DNA of 64,000 nucleotides from Nigrospora sphaerica (GCA_018287875.1 JAGVVL010000001.1:6076001-6140000); one strand, 5' to 3'. Shown: positions 33,201 to 46,024, counted from the stretch's first letter. The notes: a model not told the origin generated them from the sequence alone. A program made the numbers and translations.

Positions 33201-36200
33201 AGCCCGCCAGGCGGCGAAAGCCCCAACCAAACCCGTGGCAAAAACTCCCGCTCCGAAATTCGACCCTGCCTTGGCTGCGAAGGCCCGGGAGAACCGTCTG
33301 AGGGAGAACGAACTCAAGAAGAAGAGGGATGCCGAAGCTATTGCTCGCGCCAAAGCGCTGCGTATGCCCAAGCAGATCAACCCCGGCGAAGGGTCTGGGT
33401 TGCAGGGCTTGTCCGGAATTATGGGCAAAGACCATGCCCCACAGAAGAGTGAAATCATGGTCGGTTCGTCGTCCGAAGATGAAGAAGACTCGGAAGACGA
33501 TGCCGTGTTCCAGGCGCAGACCAACGCCGGGAAGCAGCGCGCTGAAGAGGCCTCGAATAGGGTACAGCAGCTAAAGAAGCAAATGCTCGGCCCTGTCAAG
33601 AAGATCAAGATACAGCGGTCGGCGAAGGACATGCGGGCCCGACTGATCCCGCCAATGGATGTCTTGCACAAGTCGATCCTGGACTGGGACATTTTCCATG
33701 AGGGCGCCGACCCCCCGAACGGCATACCATGCAGCCGCGTATTGACCACGTACCAAGATCCAGCGTCCTACAAGAACCTCTTTTTCCCCCTGCTCCTCTC
33801 CGAGGCTTGGCGCTCCTTTGTCACAGCCAAGGATGAGACGACGTCCAAACCGTTTGGCATCAAGGTGCAGAACCGCATGTCTGTGGACAAATTTTTCGAG
33901 GTCAGCACAATCATGCCCCTGGATAACAAGGACAACAGGGTCTCGGAGGGCGACATCATTCTCCTTTCGGCGTCAGCCCAACCCCTGGACGCGCAAGATG
34001 ACGCACACTGCCTGGCGCGAATTTGGAGCACCAAGGTGAAGAATGGCAGTTTAGAGGTTTCGTACCGACTTAGTGACCGAGCCGGCCCCATGCTCCGCCT
34101 GCTCGTTCCCCAGGCAGAGGTTTATGCCGTGAAGATCACCAACATGACGACAATCGAGCGTGAATATGCTGCTCTTGAAAGCCTGCAGTATTACGATCTC
34201 ATGCCCGAGATCCTGGAAGCCAAGCCGTCCCCAATGCTCACGTATAGCGAGGAGGCTGTAAAGAAGGTCATGGCCAACTATCAACTCAACCCCGGTCAGG
34301 CTAAGGCAATCCTGAACGCGAAGGACAACGACGCCTTCACGTTGATCCAGGGCCCCCCCGGAACCGGCAAAACGAAGACAATTGTAGCTATGGTGGGGGC
34401 CCTATTGACTGGCTCTTTCCCAGCGGCTACGGGCACGGCCATCAAGAAACCGGGTGCGCCGGCCACGGCCGGCAAGCAGGGGCTATCGAAGAAGTTACTG
34501 GTCTGCGCTCCGAGTAACGCAGCTGTCGACGAACTGGTCCTGCGTTTGAAGGAAGGGGTCAAGACATCGAACGGTACTTTCCACAAAATCAACGTGCTGC
34601 GGTTGGGACGAACCGACGCTATCAACAGTGCGGTTCGCGATGTGACGTTGGACGAGCTGGTCCGCGCGCGCGTCGAAGGAGACAAGGCGCTGAACAAGGG
34701 CCCCAGCGAGCGCCAACAGTGGCATGAAGAAGCCGGCCGCATCAAACAGGAGATTGCCGAGTTGCGCCCCCAGCTCGAATCGGCCAAAGCCATGGACGAG
34801 TATCACCGGACCCAAACGCTCCAACGCCAGATGAACGACCTAACGGCACGCCGCAACCAGCTGGGAAAGAAGATTGACGCCGACAAAGACAGTGGCAACA
34901 CGTACGCACGCGAGAACGAGATCCGCAAACGGCAGGTGCAGCAAGAGATCCTGGATCAGGCGCAGGTGCTCTGTGCTACGCTGAGCGGTTCGGGTCACGA
35001 GATGTTCAAGAACCTCAACGTCGAATTCGAGACGGTCATCATTGACGAGGCGGCGCAGTGTGTGGAGCTCAGCGCGCTCATTCCGCTGAAGTATGGCTGT
35101 TCTAAATGCATTCTGGTGGGAGATCCGAAGCAGTTACCTCCCACGGTGCTATCGCAGTCAGCTGCCCGCTACGGGTACGATCAGAGTCTCTTCGTCCGTA
35201 TGCAGCAGAACCATCCCGACTACGTGCACCTGCTCGATACCCAGTACCGCATGCACCCCGAGATCAGCCAGTTCCCTAGCCAGGAATTCTACGAACGCCG
35301 GCTCTACGACGGCGACGACATGGCCAGGCTGCGTGCGCAGCCGTGGCACCAGAGAGGCCTTCTGGGACCGTACCGCTTCTTCGACGTCAAAGGTAGTCAG
35401 GAGAGAGGGCGCAAGGGTCAGTCTCTGGTCAACACGGCGGAGCAAAAGGTTGCCATGCAACTGTATGAGCGGTTCAAGGCCGACGCGCCTCGCGTCGATA
35501 TGAAGGGCAAGATTGGCATCATTACGCCGTACAAAGCCCAGCTGTTCGCGCTCAAGGACGGGTTCACGCACAGGTACGGCGAGGGCATTCTGGAGGAGAT
35601 TGAGTTCAACACCACGGACGCCTTTCAGGGACGTGAGTGTGAGATCATCATTTTCTCTTGCGTGCGTGCCAGTCCTACGGGCGGCATTGGTTTCATGACA
35701 GACATCCGCCGTATGAACGTGGGTCTGACTCGTGCGAAATCATCTCTCTGGATCTTGGGAGACTCGCGTGCCCTAGCACAGGGCGAATATTGGAATAAGT
35801 TGATCGAGAACGCCAAGGCGAGAGATCGCTACACGACGGGCGACATTGTGGGCCAGCTCCGCGTGCCAGGTGTTCATCTCCCTCCCCCGACATTCAGCGA
35901 GTACAAGGCCCCGCCGAGTACTCTTCCGGCGGCCGAGTCTCGCGATGTGAATGTTGGGCCGGTACTGGAGGATGTCGACATGCCCGATGCCCCCATTCCG
36001 CAACCGACATCAGCGAGCAGCACGCCGCTGCCGCAAGCGCCTCCAACATATGGTCCAGCTGACAGAAAACCGCCGCCTGCTAACGGAATCAATCGTGGCG
36101 GCCCTGTTCCCAGAAGCTACACGGGCATCAACGAGCGAGGCGAGCCCGTGTACCGGCCCCTGAACACGGGCCAGCCACCCGTAATACATTCCTCTACTCA

Positions 36201-36632
36201 AGCTCCGAAGAGACCACACGAAGGTGACGTGGACGACACCCCTCCGGCCAAGAAAGTAAGTTTGGGCAGCTGGGAGAGCGCGGTGGCACTGAATGGACAC
36301 GACTAATGCAATGAGCACCACAGAACTCGAGCGGTTTCTTGCCGGGCAAAGTGGCGCCAAGCAAACCAAAGGCAATGCCGAGGCCCAAAGACCCGTCTGC
36401 CATGGCAGTCCTGGGGGTCGAGCAGAGTCAAGGATCAGCGGCGTCCAACTCGAGCAGGGCTCCTCCGAATGCTCCGAGGGTGCGTAGCCGGCCAGTGTGC
36501 TTCCCGAGTGACCTTCACTGACTTGTTGCACAGGGCCCGTCGGCACCGCGTCCTCCGCCCAACCCCATGATGCCCCGAAGGCGGCCGCCCGCGGACCCCT
36601 TCATCAAACGCAAACCGAACAAGCCCCAGTGA
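30289..36632 (+). CDS. SEN1: SEN1 superfamily 1 RNA/DNA helicase
   Basis: This 2047-residue nuclear helicase unwinds RNA-DNA hybrids and ends non-coding RNA polymerase II transcription. Exons are 30289-30647, 30726-36255, 36324-36479 and 36534-36632. The first intron (30648-30725, 78 bases) is a multiple of three and has no stop, so it can be read through; removing it restores a conserved DLIE-THSDEVVHAM junction and it ends with GCTGAC and an AG. The long alpha-helical N-terminal domain spans about residues 1-950. The helicase core shows GPPGTGKTKT (Walker A, about 1329), VIIDEAAQCVE (DEAA box, about 1560), GDPKQLPPTV, DTQYRMHPEI, TTDAFQGRE and VGLTRAKSSLWILGD (about 1785). The tail is Pro-rich and ends in a basic patch (PRRRPPADPFIKRK) fit for nuclear import. 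Length is normal for fungal SEN1. Confidence 0.96.
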
Positions 36633-37811
36633 GCTTGTGTCGCCCTAGTGGCGTGTATCAGTACCCAGTCCCACATTCACGACGGACGCGTTCGATGCCA
36701 TGCCATGCGTATGACGCATCTGCCAGCCGGACAGGGCACCCACCGTGTTCCGCTTAAGAAGACGCGGGGCCCGCGAAGACGGACGGGAGGTGTAGGATAG
36801 CCAACACTACTGTGTGACGCGTAAGTCACATGATTGCGTCTAGTTTTCTGCGCAGCACTGAGCGCCATCTGGACGAGAGAGAGGCAGAGGAGAGAGAGGC
36901 GACAAACGGCCTTCTGAGATGGTTCCTGCCTAGATAGACTTCTCCAGGTCTCGATCGTGAAGCGGCAAATGCCGAGATGCTACGCTGTGACTACCAAGAG
37001 TATATGGGTCAAACCATGCACCTACGGGCCGTCCCGGGGTGGTGGGGCCAACCACGATGCAACCCCCCTCGGGATGCCCCTAGAGTAACTCTGGATGCCC
37101 TTGAACGAGCCCAAGAGCAGGGCAGCCGTTTTCTTCTTTCTTATGCCGAGGGAGGGGCTCGTTATCGTGTCCCTACTTTGCAAAAGTGCTTGGGCCTTTT
37201 CGGTTCTTTCTGCCATCGGCGGCGGACATTCGGGCCGGCTGCCGCCGCCCGAAACCGTCGGATTCGTAAGCCTTTGCGCACGCGGCCAGACCGCAAACTC
37301 CCCTTTGTTTGCCGTTGCTATTTTTGCTTGAAACCTCCATGTCTGACACCCGGGGAACTCGGTTCCGTCGCTGCCCGGCTGTGCCTACGAGCCACAATCA
37401 CGAAAGGCAGCCCTCGACTCTCGGCCGAGGGCCGCCGCGAGACAGACACGCGGCGGGTACACCGATACACAGTTGGGAAGGCAGGGGGGAGGCGCTTTTC
37501 CCTCGCAGGGGCAGTCTCGGGGGCTAAAAGACATCATCCAGGGGTGCTTTACCGTGGTTCTGAATCATTCGCGCCAAAACTCGTGTATAAATGCGTCCTA
37601 TACGGAGGACCACCGGAACGCCTTGAAGTCCCTCGCTTTCCTTCTCGGGCCCCTCCTTGATTCACGGCCCATTATAAATCATGCCTCCCAATGCGCGCCC
37701 GAGTCTACAAATACACAACCGACCTAGCTTCCTCCCTTGCCCTTTCCCAACCACCGCCCTTATTACTCCTACTCCTACACAAGGAATGTCCTGGCCCGCC
37801 GTCTTGCCGTC
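36633..37811. other. Convergent spacer after SEN1
   Basis: These 1.2 kb lie between two convergent genes. No coding frame is supported. Interest is low; the sequence looks like ordinary 3' flank. Confidence 0.5.
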
Positions 37812-40484
37812 CTAGAAGAGGGCAAAGCTCTCTTCAGCCTCCTCCTGCTCGCGGAGTCGTTCGAGATTCTCGCGGTTCCAGCCGTTGCGCGTCATGCCCT
37901 GCAGCTCGCGCATGAGTGGCTGCAAAGTCTCGGCGATGCGGCTTTGGTCCTCGCTATCGCTGCCACCGCTCTCCGTGACGCGCCGCCGTTGCGTACCGCC
38001 GCTGCCGTCTTGCTGCCGCCGCCGCCGGGCTGCCGCCGCCGCCTCGGCCTCGCGAATTCGGGCGTCGATGGCGTCGTCACGGGCCTCCTTGGCGCGCCGC
38101 TCCGCCATCTCGCGCTCGAATTCGGCCTGTAGTGGCGTTAGGTACATGGTCGTCGCCGAGCCCTGGTTCTCGCCCCCGTCGCGTCGCCATCCCCAGCCCA
38201 GGGAACTGGTGCGTTGGCCCGATTCGGGAATCTGGATGCTGTGCGGGCGCTGGTCCGTGCTGCTGGTCCGTGTGGGTGCGTGAGCCGCCGACATGGACCG
38301 CGACAGGACTTCGTGCCGGAACGGGAGATCGCTGCTGTAACCGCCGTCCCTGAGCCGGTCCATGGCTGTTTGGGGACGCTCGGGCGCGACAGGGGGCACC
38401 CAGCCAGAGCTATTGAGGAAGGCGCTGAGGTTCTGCTGAAACAGGTTTTGGTCCTGGACCAGCTTGTTCAGGTTCTCCATCAGGGGAACCACAGACTGAA
38501 GCCAAGTGTCGCTGTTGTCCTCAAGCCTCCGTAGGCGGCTCTCCATATCCCGAAAGCGCGTCTCCCGGAGGCTGTCGAAACGGTCCGCCATGGCCTGCTG
38601 CTCGGTCCGTGGCGTGCTCCCCGCCCACGTTCTTCCGGGTGCCTGTTGCGCCTCGCGTTGTGCCCGCCTTTCTTTGCGGCGATGCAGCGATATGCGGTCG
38701 GCAGCGGTGAGAGAGTAACTGGGCGTCGTTGGAGGCACGCCCAAACTGCTGTCACTAGACCTAGAAGCCCCTGGTGGAGGTTGGCCTCCCAATGCGCTCA
38801 AGGTGCTTGCGTGTAAGAACTTGGGCTTTACCCCTTCCGTTGCCGTTGAGGCCACTGGTGGAGACTCCCGTGCAAGCGACGCCCTAGAGGATCCCAAGGA
38901 CTGGCCGGAGACAAACGATTCGGGCCAGACATCAGCTGAGCGACTGTGCCTCAGACCTGTCTGGCCCTTCAACGCTTCCATCATGTCCCTTTGTTTTTTT
39001 TCGCGCACACGCTCCCGTCTCGTTTGGCTCCCGGTTGGGGTGCCGAGACGGACTGGACTGTCTTGCTGTGACGGGCTGGCGACTTGGGTCGTGGGCGGTA
39101 CAGGAAAGTCCGTGTTCATGGGGGACTCGGAGCGTGAAGGTGATCCCACCATAATGGGCATGGATAGGTATGCTCTCGCCGTTTGCGCATCGTATAATCT
39201 AGGCTCCGATCCATACGTTACGATGCTTTCGGCGAACGACCCTGTTCCACGTGGTATATCAGACCTCGCGCCACCATTGCCGCCGCTGTAATTGCTTCCC
39301 TGGTAACTACGGGATCGTTTTCGGATCGGCGTCAGCGAGATGTCTCCAGTACCGCCCGTCTCCAATTGCTTTCCTTTCCTGGTCGATGCTGACCGGGATA
39401 CCAGTTTGACCCTCTCCTTCGACTCCGCGGCGGCCCCGACTGGGGGCGCCGACGATGGCCTGGATATTGGGGGTTCCAGTCTACCCGGCGGACTGCTTTT
39501 CTTGACGACGTTCCTTCTAAAAGGAATGAGCTCGACTGGTTTCGAGCCAGTCCCAGGTTCATCTTCGGCCTCCGGGGCGTTGCCCAGCCCCTGTTGGGGC
39601 GGGCTCGGCGTACGGCTCCTCCTGGCAAAGTCCCGGATGGATGAGGCGTCAACAGCGTTGGGCAGTGGTTTGGCAACACGGCGCGGTTGCGGCGGGGCAC
39701 ACAAAGCCGCCGCCCGCTCGGGTTGCGAGGACTCGCGCGATGGAGAAGTGGGATTCGAACAAATGGATTCACGGTCTTCCGCAACCGGTTTCAGGACTGT
39801 AACGACTCCACGCTCTCCACTGCGTGGCCGCGTAGGCCCCAGGTTCGTCTCGATCTCTCCGGGTTCGCTCGGCTCGATGACGGGGTACTGGGACGAAGGA
39901 TCGTCGTCGGGCCCGAAATGAGAATATTCGAGAGGTATAGAGATGGCGATGTGGCGGTAACCACCAATTGTCTTGGCAGACACGGCCGAGTCGGGAAGCG
40001 TGATGGATCTGGGGCGCGGTTTTTTCTGTCTCTTCCCTCTCTTGAGCAAGAGCCTCAGCTTCGATCTCCTGCGTATTTCCTCGTCGGATGAACTCAAGTG
40101 GTCGGGAATGGACATGTAGTTGCTAGGCGGGGGTGTTAGGCGTAGGAAATCAACAAGCTGGCGGAGGTCGCCTTCGGCGGAGATGCCATCGGCGTCATCG
40201 TCATCTTCGAGATGCTCGGCAAAGCGGCCGTCTCTTGCGGCCACGCGTTGCCGGGCGTTGGCGGGGTTGGGCCGCAGCGGATGCGTCGTGGCACCGCGCG
40301 GCTCCAGTCTCGTCCCCTGACATCCAGGGAGCGGCTGACCGGACATGGACCATGCTATAGAGAAGACTGAGGAGGGAGGATACAGCGACGTCTTCTCATG
40401 GTAGCCACTGTCCCTGCCGCCGGTAGAGACGAAAACTTCCCTGCCAACGGTGATGCCCGCGGCGATGGAATCCTTTCTCTCCAT
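37812..40484 (-). CDS. Unrecognised low-complexity protein, 890 residues
   Basis: I do not recognise a family. The frame is uninterrupted from the ATG at 40484; a second in-frame ATG at 40346 (MSGQPLPG) is an equally possible start. The protein is rich in Ser, Pro and Arg and mostly disordered. Visible pieces are an acidic EDDDDADG patch, a basic LLLKRGKRQKKPRPRS cluster that could be a nuclear signal, many SP/TP and RSxS sites suggesting kinase targets, an RKERRAQREAQQ helix, and near the C-terminus a charged helix with FEREMAERRAKEARDDAIDA and an alanine run that may form a coiled coil. It ends in LREQEEAEESFALF. Consistent codon use over 2.7 kb and uninterrupted coding length argue for a real gene. 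Proteins of this type are common in Pezizomycotina, and no function can be given. Confidence 0.75.
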   Translation of the reverse strand: MERKDSIAAGITVGREVFVSTGGRDSGYHEKTSLYPPSSVFSIAWSMSGQPLPGCQGTRLEPRGATTHPLRPNPANARQRVAARDGRFAEHLEDDDDADGISAEGDLRQLVDFLRLTPPPSNYMSIPDHLSSSDEEIRRRSKLRLLLKRGKRQKKPRPRSITLPDSAVSAKTIGGYRHIAISIPLEYSHFGPDDDPSSQYPVIEPSEPGEIETNLGPTRPRSGERGVVTVLKPVAEDRESICSNPTSPSRESSQPERAAALCAPPQPRRVAKPLPNAVDASSIRDFARRSRTPSPPQQGLGNAPEAEDEPGTGSKPVELIPFRRNVVKKSSPPGRLEPPISRPSSAPPVGAAAESKERVKLVSRSASTRKGKQLETGGTGDISLTPIRKRSRSYQGSNYSGGNGGARSDIPRGTGSFAESIVTYGSEPRLYDAQTARAYLSMPIMVGSPSRSESPMNTDFPVPPTTQVASPSQQDSPVRLGTPTGSQTRRERVREKKQRDMMEALKGQTGLRHSRSADVWPESFVSGQSLGSSRASLARESPPVASTATEGVKPKFLHASTLSALGGQPPPGASRSSDSSLGVPPTTPSYSLTAADRISLHRRKERRAQREAQQAPGRTWAGSTPRTEQQAMADRFDSLRETRFRDMESRLRRLEDNSDTWLQSVVPLMENLNKLVQDQNLFQQNLSAFLNSSGWVPPVAPERPQTAMDRLRDGGYSSDLPFRHEVLSRSMSAAHAPTRTSSTDQRPHSIQIPESGQRTSSLGWGWRRDGGENQGSATTMYLTPLQAEFEREMAERRAKEARDDAIDARIREAEAAAAARRRRQQDGSGGTQRRRVTESGGSDSEDQSRIAETLQPLMRELQGMTRNGWNRENLERLREQEEAEESFALF

Positions 40485-43400
40485 ATGCAATCGCAGCCCG
40501 TCGACCCGTCGCTCATTCTATGCCCGTCGCGATGGAGAAAACCCTAATTCGGGCGCCAGTGACGATCCGGTGATTATGGCGACGCGCTTAAGCCTGCTAA
40601 ATGTGTACCCTCGGACGCACTTGACTCGGATTCGGGTGTGAGAGGGGTGGTCTTGTACTCGGTCAAAGCTAGTCTCGGGAAGAAGGGCGCCTACTGGCTC
40701 TTATAGCACCAACCCCGAACGGACACGAGGACCGGATGCCTCCGAGACAAGTTGCTGTATCACGAGTCGAACAGGCGAAAATCCGGAACAGAGATAGGAA
40801 GCAACAAAGTGGGCGGGAGAACCTCGAGCTGCGGGCAGTGCGGGTGGCGTGCAAAAATATGAGGACGATGATACACGGGGGGTTGCAGAGACATCGGAGC
40901 CTCAAATGCCCAGTCGAGCTGGACAACCCTGTCGGCAAAGGGACCTAGCGATGCTGCTGGAGGAGTCTGGAGTTTAACTAGACTACTGGACGCGGGAGCA
41001 TGCAGTACGCGGATGGAATGCCGGGCCGCGGCAGCGGCGCCTGGTGCCCTGAGCCCGTGTACGCCCACGTCCTGGCCCCGTGGAAGCCTGGTTCGGATAT
41101 TACCATGGGCGATGACAGGAGGCTAGGAAGGCCGTGGCGGATGGTGGAACAGAAGCGGCCTTACACGCCAACAAGCCAAGCGTCGTCGACATTGGTGGCC
41201 GTAGGTGGGCCGGCGCGCGGAGGACGTGACGTATGGTATGTGAGGGCGCCCGCCAAGGCCGGGTCCTGTCAGTGGTGAGCTTCCAAACTAGTTCTTCGGG
41301 GCTCGCTTCACGGCAGCAGATAGCGGCTCGAATCGGTGGCTCCTAGAGAGGCAGACAAAAGCAAGGCCACCAGGGCGGCCAAGACAGTGCCGTCTGCTAG
41401 GGCCGTTGGTGGATTCTCCCGGGCTACCGTAACTTCGCCAGGATGCGGCCGTGGGTTGTTGAAGCGGTGTACATCGAGTGACGGGCGGAACTGACGAACA
41501 TTGGATTCGACTTTGCCCTCGGCCTTGCCTGGCACCTGGTTGCGGGTACATAGGCATCGTCGAGTCGCGCATCGGGCCAAGGGGAAACGCTGAAAGGGAA
41601 GCCGCTTTAGTCTTTGCATGAAAACTTTAGCTGCCCACGGTTTGAGGCTAGGGTATAGGACTGGTACTGAGAACAGTTGCGCAAAAGTCAAGCAGGTCAC
41701 GCATATGCTTACAAGTCGACGAATCAGACACTCCCAAGTTCAGACAAATGAGGGAGGGGCCAACATGCCGGCCGGCCCGCCTGCTTTCTGCCTTGGCCCA
41801 GCAGGTCAGCCAGGCGAAGGCAAAAGCCATCAGCTTGCTTTCCTCTCCCTCCCCCCCCAGAGGCGCTCGCGCGCGCAGATCGTGCCGGTATCGTCGGTAT
41901 TCCCAGCTGGCATCCCCGCAAGCGCGCAGAAGGAACAGCCCTCAAATCCCATCCCATCTTAGGCACACCCCTGCTGGCGATCCCGTGCGGTTGGCGGAGA
42001 TCAAAGATCTGACGCTAGCCCTGTCAGGCACGGTGCCGCATGTGGCCGCGCATGCTCGGGACTAGGTAGCAGCACGGGAAACCCACGCCTCCACTGTCCA
42101 TGTGGTACGTAGTGGTCCATGGCAGTCGGGGCCATGGTAGGCCGGCCAGGCACAACACCGAACCGTGCGTCGGCGTCTGCAGGATCCTACCTATTCCAAA
42201 CGGCGTGCCAGACAAGGGAGCAGATTGCAGGACGTCCGATGGCCCCAAACGACGGCACGCGGGAGAGAAGAGGGCGGAGAGGGGGGGGGTTGGGGGGCGT
42301 CGTGAGGAAAAGAAGAAGAGAAAGAAGAAATCAACCGCCTGTTGACGGGGCACAATATCGCGGCCAACAGCTGATAGCTGGGACCAAATAAGCAAAACGG
42401 CAGGTGGCGGTTGCTGCGCCAGTGATGGAAGAGGGGGAGGAGGCGCCAACTGTGTCGCTGCTTCTGCAAGTTCAATCCGGGCAAGCCATTCCGCTGAGGG
42501 GGTCGCACTATCGGTTACTTCTACCGGCGAACATGGATGACTCTCCGGACAGCCAAGGTTCTCGAAAATGTACGCAGAGGATACTAGCCGCAACCGCTAG
42601 ACAGCGGCGTCGACTAATGCATCGTTACCTTGTTTGCTTCTGAAGAACCATTCATCTTCCCGGTAGCGAACCGAACGGGCAGCCAAAAGACCCCGATCAA
42701 CGCCGTTGTTGCAGCGACGCCCGCTATCAATTGCCGAGCAGGCGTCCTCTGCACGTCACCTAGGATATGCCGACGGCGCGTCTCCCGCTCCGAAGGTCAG
42801 AGGTGCCCCTTCGCGTCCGGCGATCCGCCGCGGTTGGACACGGAAAGCTGTTCTCGCTGTCGTATTGATCTCGGGACGGTCTTGGTTCTCGTCGGCTCAT
42901 CATTATATGTACATGGGTGGCGGAAGTGATCGCTGGCTCCACATGCCAAGACACTTCCAGCTGCCCTGCCTGCCTGCTTTCGTGCGCCTACAAGCTTCAG
43001 GTATGCAATGCTACTGATTGCTGTGGCTATATACTTGCCTACCTCAGGACTTTTACCGCTGGCCGTAAACGGACATCGATGAATCTTTAAGCGTCTGCTT
43101 ACTTGAGCGGCGTGGCTGCGAGGTAAAACCAGCCGGCAGATTGGCGGCTTGGTCAAAAAGCAATGCTCGAGTATCGTCTAGCCAGTGCGTTGCCATGCAG
43201 CCAAAACTTATTAGTTATGTGCTTTTAAGAGGTACTTTGCGGGTTCCATCGGACCTGAATGTGTGCTTAGGGTGAACAATTTTTTGGTTTCTTTTGTCGA
43301 GTCAATGATGTGGTGCTATGAGCAGTTTGCGGTCCAGCAGAAAGTTGCTCGGTGCCCAACCCCAGGTTAAGAGCAAGGCTTGCTGCCGCTCTATATAACT

Positions 43401-43850
43401 CGAACTCCCATTGAAACAATGAGTAACATACATAGGAAAGGGGAATAAAGATCGATGTTGGTGAGTGGCACGGAGCGTATCGAGGCCCGGAAAACGGCGT
43501 ACAGGGTGGGTTTCACCGGAAGCCCGTGCTGTTATTGAACCCATGTGGGAGATGTGGTGTATAGATGACTTCTGGTGGCGTGCCCGGCATGCGTTGATGG
43601 CCGTGAAAGTCGCATGCCATGAGATCAGCTTGGCGGCGTGTTTGATGCCAACACATGAGTCAGCTGCTTGTATCAGTCGAAATATGGCTGGCAGCTGATG
43701 TCGGACAACGGTGTGGGTTGATTCACGAAAGTCGTATGTGGGAGGCCACGCCATGCCTCTTCGCACCCAAGCACTGCCCATCGGAATCGCAGCATCTCCG
43801 CAAAAAGGGTTCAATCGAAAGCCGGGGCCAGACGTGTATTCTCTCGCAAC

Positions 43851-44327
43851 ATGTCGTCGGCTGGGGCGATGGTCAATAGACTACCGGTCCGGGAGATCTA
43901 TGGATCATCAACCGGAGGCGTCCAGACGCTTTCGTCTCCCAACTCGGTCCAAGTGGGTTCAATCAGTCGGCGCTCACAGGGGTTCGAGAAGCTGTCTGTC
44001 GGAGGAGGAGTCTCGGTAGGGGGTGCTGGATGGGACGGGGCACGGCCGGAGGTCCCGTGCGCGCCCACGACCGTCACTCAAGACGTCGCGGGGGAGAATG
44101 GACTGGTCGCGCCGTGGTCGTGGCCGAGGAACAGCATAGTGCCATCTCTCGACTCGCTGGGACGGGTGCAAAAGGAGTCACTCGCGAGCACGAGTCAACT
44201 CGAGATGCTGTACCCGGCGGGCACACAGACAGGGGCGAGGGAAGCCGATCTGGCCGGAGCGGGTACACGGCAGGATTATATTCTTTGGGCGTCCGTGGGC
44301 GTCGGAGGATACTGGAGCAGGGGGTAA
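43851..44327 (+). CDS. Doubtful open frame, 158 residues
   Basis: The frame begins with an ATG (MSSAGAMVNRLPVREIYG) and ends in WASVGVGGYWSRG. Composition is protein-like, with moderately GC-biased third positions, and a possible donor (GGGGTAAAGC) overlaps its end. There is no recognisable domain, no signal peptide, and a competing longer frame overlaps it from 44030. It may be a decayed or lineage-specific gene, or chance. Confidence 0.15.
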   Translation: MSSAGAMVNRLPVREIYGSSTGGVQTLSSPNSVQVGSISRRSQGFEKLSVGGGVSVGGAGWDGARPEVPCAPTTVTQDVAGENGLVAPWSWPRNSIVPSLDSLGRVQKESLASTSQLEMLYPAGTQTGAREADLAGAGTRQDYILWASVGVGGYWSRG

Positions 44328-45811
44328 AGCAAGGACAGTGCCCTGGGGTTGGGGCCCTTTCAGATCTCATTGGAAGGACGGGTTATCGTGACCAATCCAG
44401 GGCCTTATGCAAGGGAATAGGATGTTCTTGCCGCATAGCGTGGGATGGTTGGTCTCAGTACGTGTGGCCGGTCGGCAAGCCTTTCGGTTGGCTCACTGCC
44501 GATCAGTCCAGCCTATGGCGATGGTTTGAGATGGAGGCTTCGTTCAACAATCAGGGCTCCCAGCCTCCAGCGATACAGTATGGCAGCCATGTGTACGGCA
44601 ACCAAACAGCCCAGCCAAGTGGTGTTGATTGGCGATGCTCGCAACCCTGCTTTTTGACAGCATCGGGGCCAACCTTATCGTCGACCCAATGGAGAGTGGC
44701 ATCTATCGAAGGAAGACATGTCGGTCGGTTAGCGGGATCCCCTCGACACCACCGAGAACGGAAGGGACATGGACAAAAAGAGGTCGATTTGCCGTCGTAC
44801 GCGGGCGCTCTCGAGGTTGAGGTCGCCGTTTGCGTACGGAGTACAGACGGTAAGCCAGAGTCGGCAGGCTGTCATACGTCATCGGGGTCCGAACAAAGGG
44901 GGGGAAGCAAGTTTTAATTGAGCGGTTGCGGGCGAGACGACATCATGTGTGTGCCTCGTGAATGCTCCTATGTCCCGCGCCGGAGGGTTTGTACCGGTCA
45001 GCCAATTCCATAGGTGCAATTCCGTGCGAGCCGTGCCAATCGATCCATCGTCAACCCAGATCCATCCATGCCTTCAATCTCGAACTCGCCAGGCGCGTCT
45101 GGCCCTTTCTCTGCGCTCTAGCCGCCCGTCAGTCCGATCAGCCAAGGCCTGCAGGCCCAGCAGGCCCAGCATCTGAATCCGTGTCTTCCATTGCAGGGCC
45201 AACGAGCCGCAGGGGGTGGGTTTCACGGCACCCGGCCATTTCAGGAAGCCACCCGTAAGGAGAAAAATGTAGCCCCCCATGTTCAGGCGTGGGCCGTCCG
45301 CACATCGACGATGGGGCGATGACGCCCGAGCCGTTTAGCCACGATGAGGCGTATGGATGACGTCAATTCCAATCTCGTCTGCGCTCACACCAAAACATGG
45401 CCCCCGGCGTCGATCACGGAACCACCACTGTCGCCTTGCGTCACACCACCGGCCAGCGGCACCGTGACCCTCGCGTGCGCGGGTTGCCGTCGTCGGTAAG
45501 CCAGCCCTGAGGGCGAGGGCGCCTGCGCAAGCCCGTTCGTTTCACGACGTCCGCAGGCAATTTGCCAGCAAGCGACCTTCCCCTCCGAACTGAATGCGTC
45601 AATCGGCCAGGCCCCCCCTCCCTCATCCTGGGCCCCATGAGAAATTCTGCGTACGCGTGGCTCCTATGACATCGGATAACCCCATTGCATCCCGGCACAT
45701 CTGCTCTGCCGCTTTCGGGGCCTGTCATGGACTCCTTTGTGTAGTTGGCGACCTACGCCATTGTACTGCTTTGCTGTATTTGTTCGTGTAGGCCCAGCGT
45801 GACCAGGCTTC

Positions 45812-45819
45812 TATATAAA
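45812..45819 (+). promoter_or_regulatory. TATA box of the 67-residue miniprotein gene
   Basis: TATATAAA lies 206 bases before the start codon at 46025, followed by a leader rich in CAA/CCAAC words. The arrangement is that of strongly or inducibly expressed fungal genes. Confidence 0.55.
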
Positions 45820-46024
45820 CAAGTTGCGTTTCTCGACGAGTAACCGTTTTCTTGCAATCACATCAGCAAACCAACTCCCAACCAACCAACCGCATACAAT
45901 AACCTATTGCATCCGTCTCCAGACCAGACGAGTGTCCCATCGCCACCACCGCTGCAACTGCGACCTAAATCACCTCGATACACCTTCTCAGCATTCAAGC
46001 CCAACACCAAAAAACACCGCCACA

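Larger units (their letters stand above)
40485..46024. other. 5.5 kb gene-poor divergent region
   Basis: This is the longest stretch in the window without a recognised gene. It separates two divergent genes. Open frames occur (for example 43851-44327 and 44030-44917 on +, 42024-42593 and 43302-43814 on -), but they overlap one another, often lack an ATG near the start, and show no domain. No terminal repeats, transposase motifs or tRNA are seen. The right edge carries the TATA box of the miniprotein gene. Confidence 0.5.

Noticed and set aside
43302..43814. 170-codon minus-strand open frame
   Set aside because: It lacks an ATG near its start, its composition is unremarkable and no splice structure or domain supports it.
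44030..44917. 295-codon open frame on the + strand
   Set aside because: Its composition is Gly/Arg-rich without a pattern, it overlaps another frame at 43851-44327, and there is no domain.
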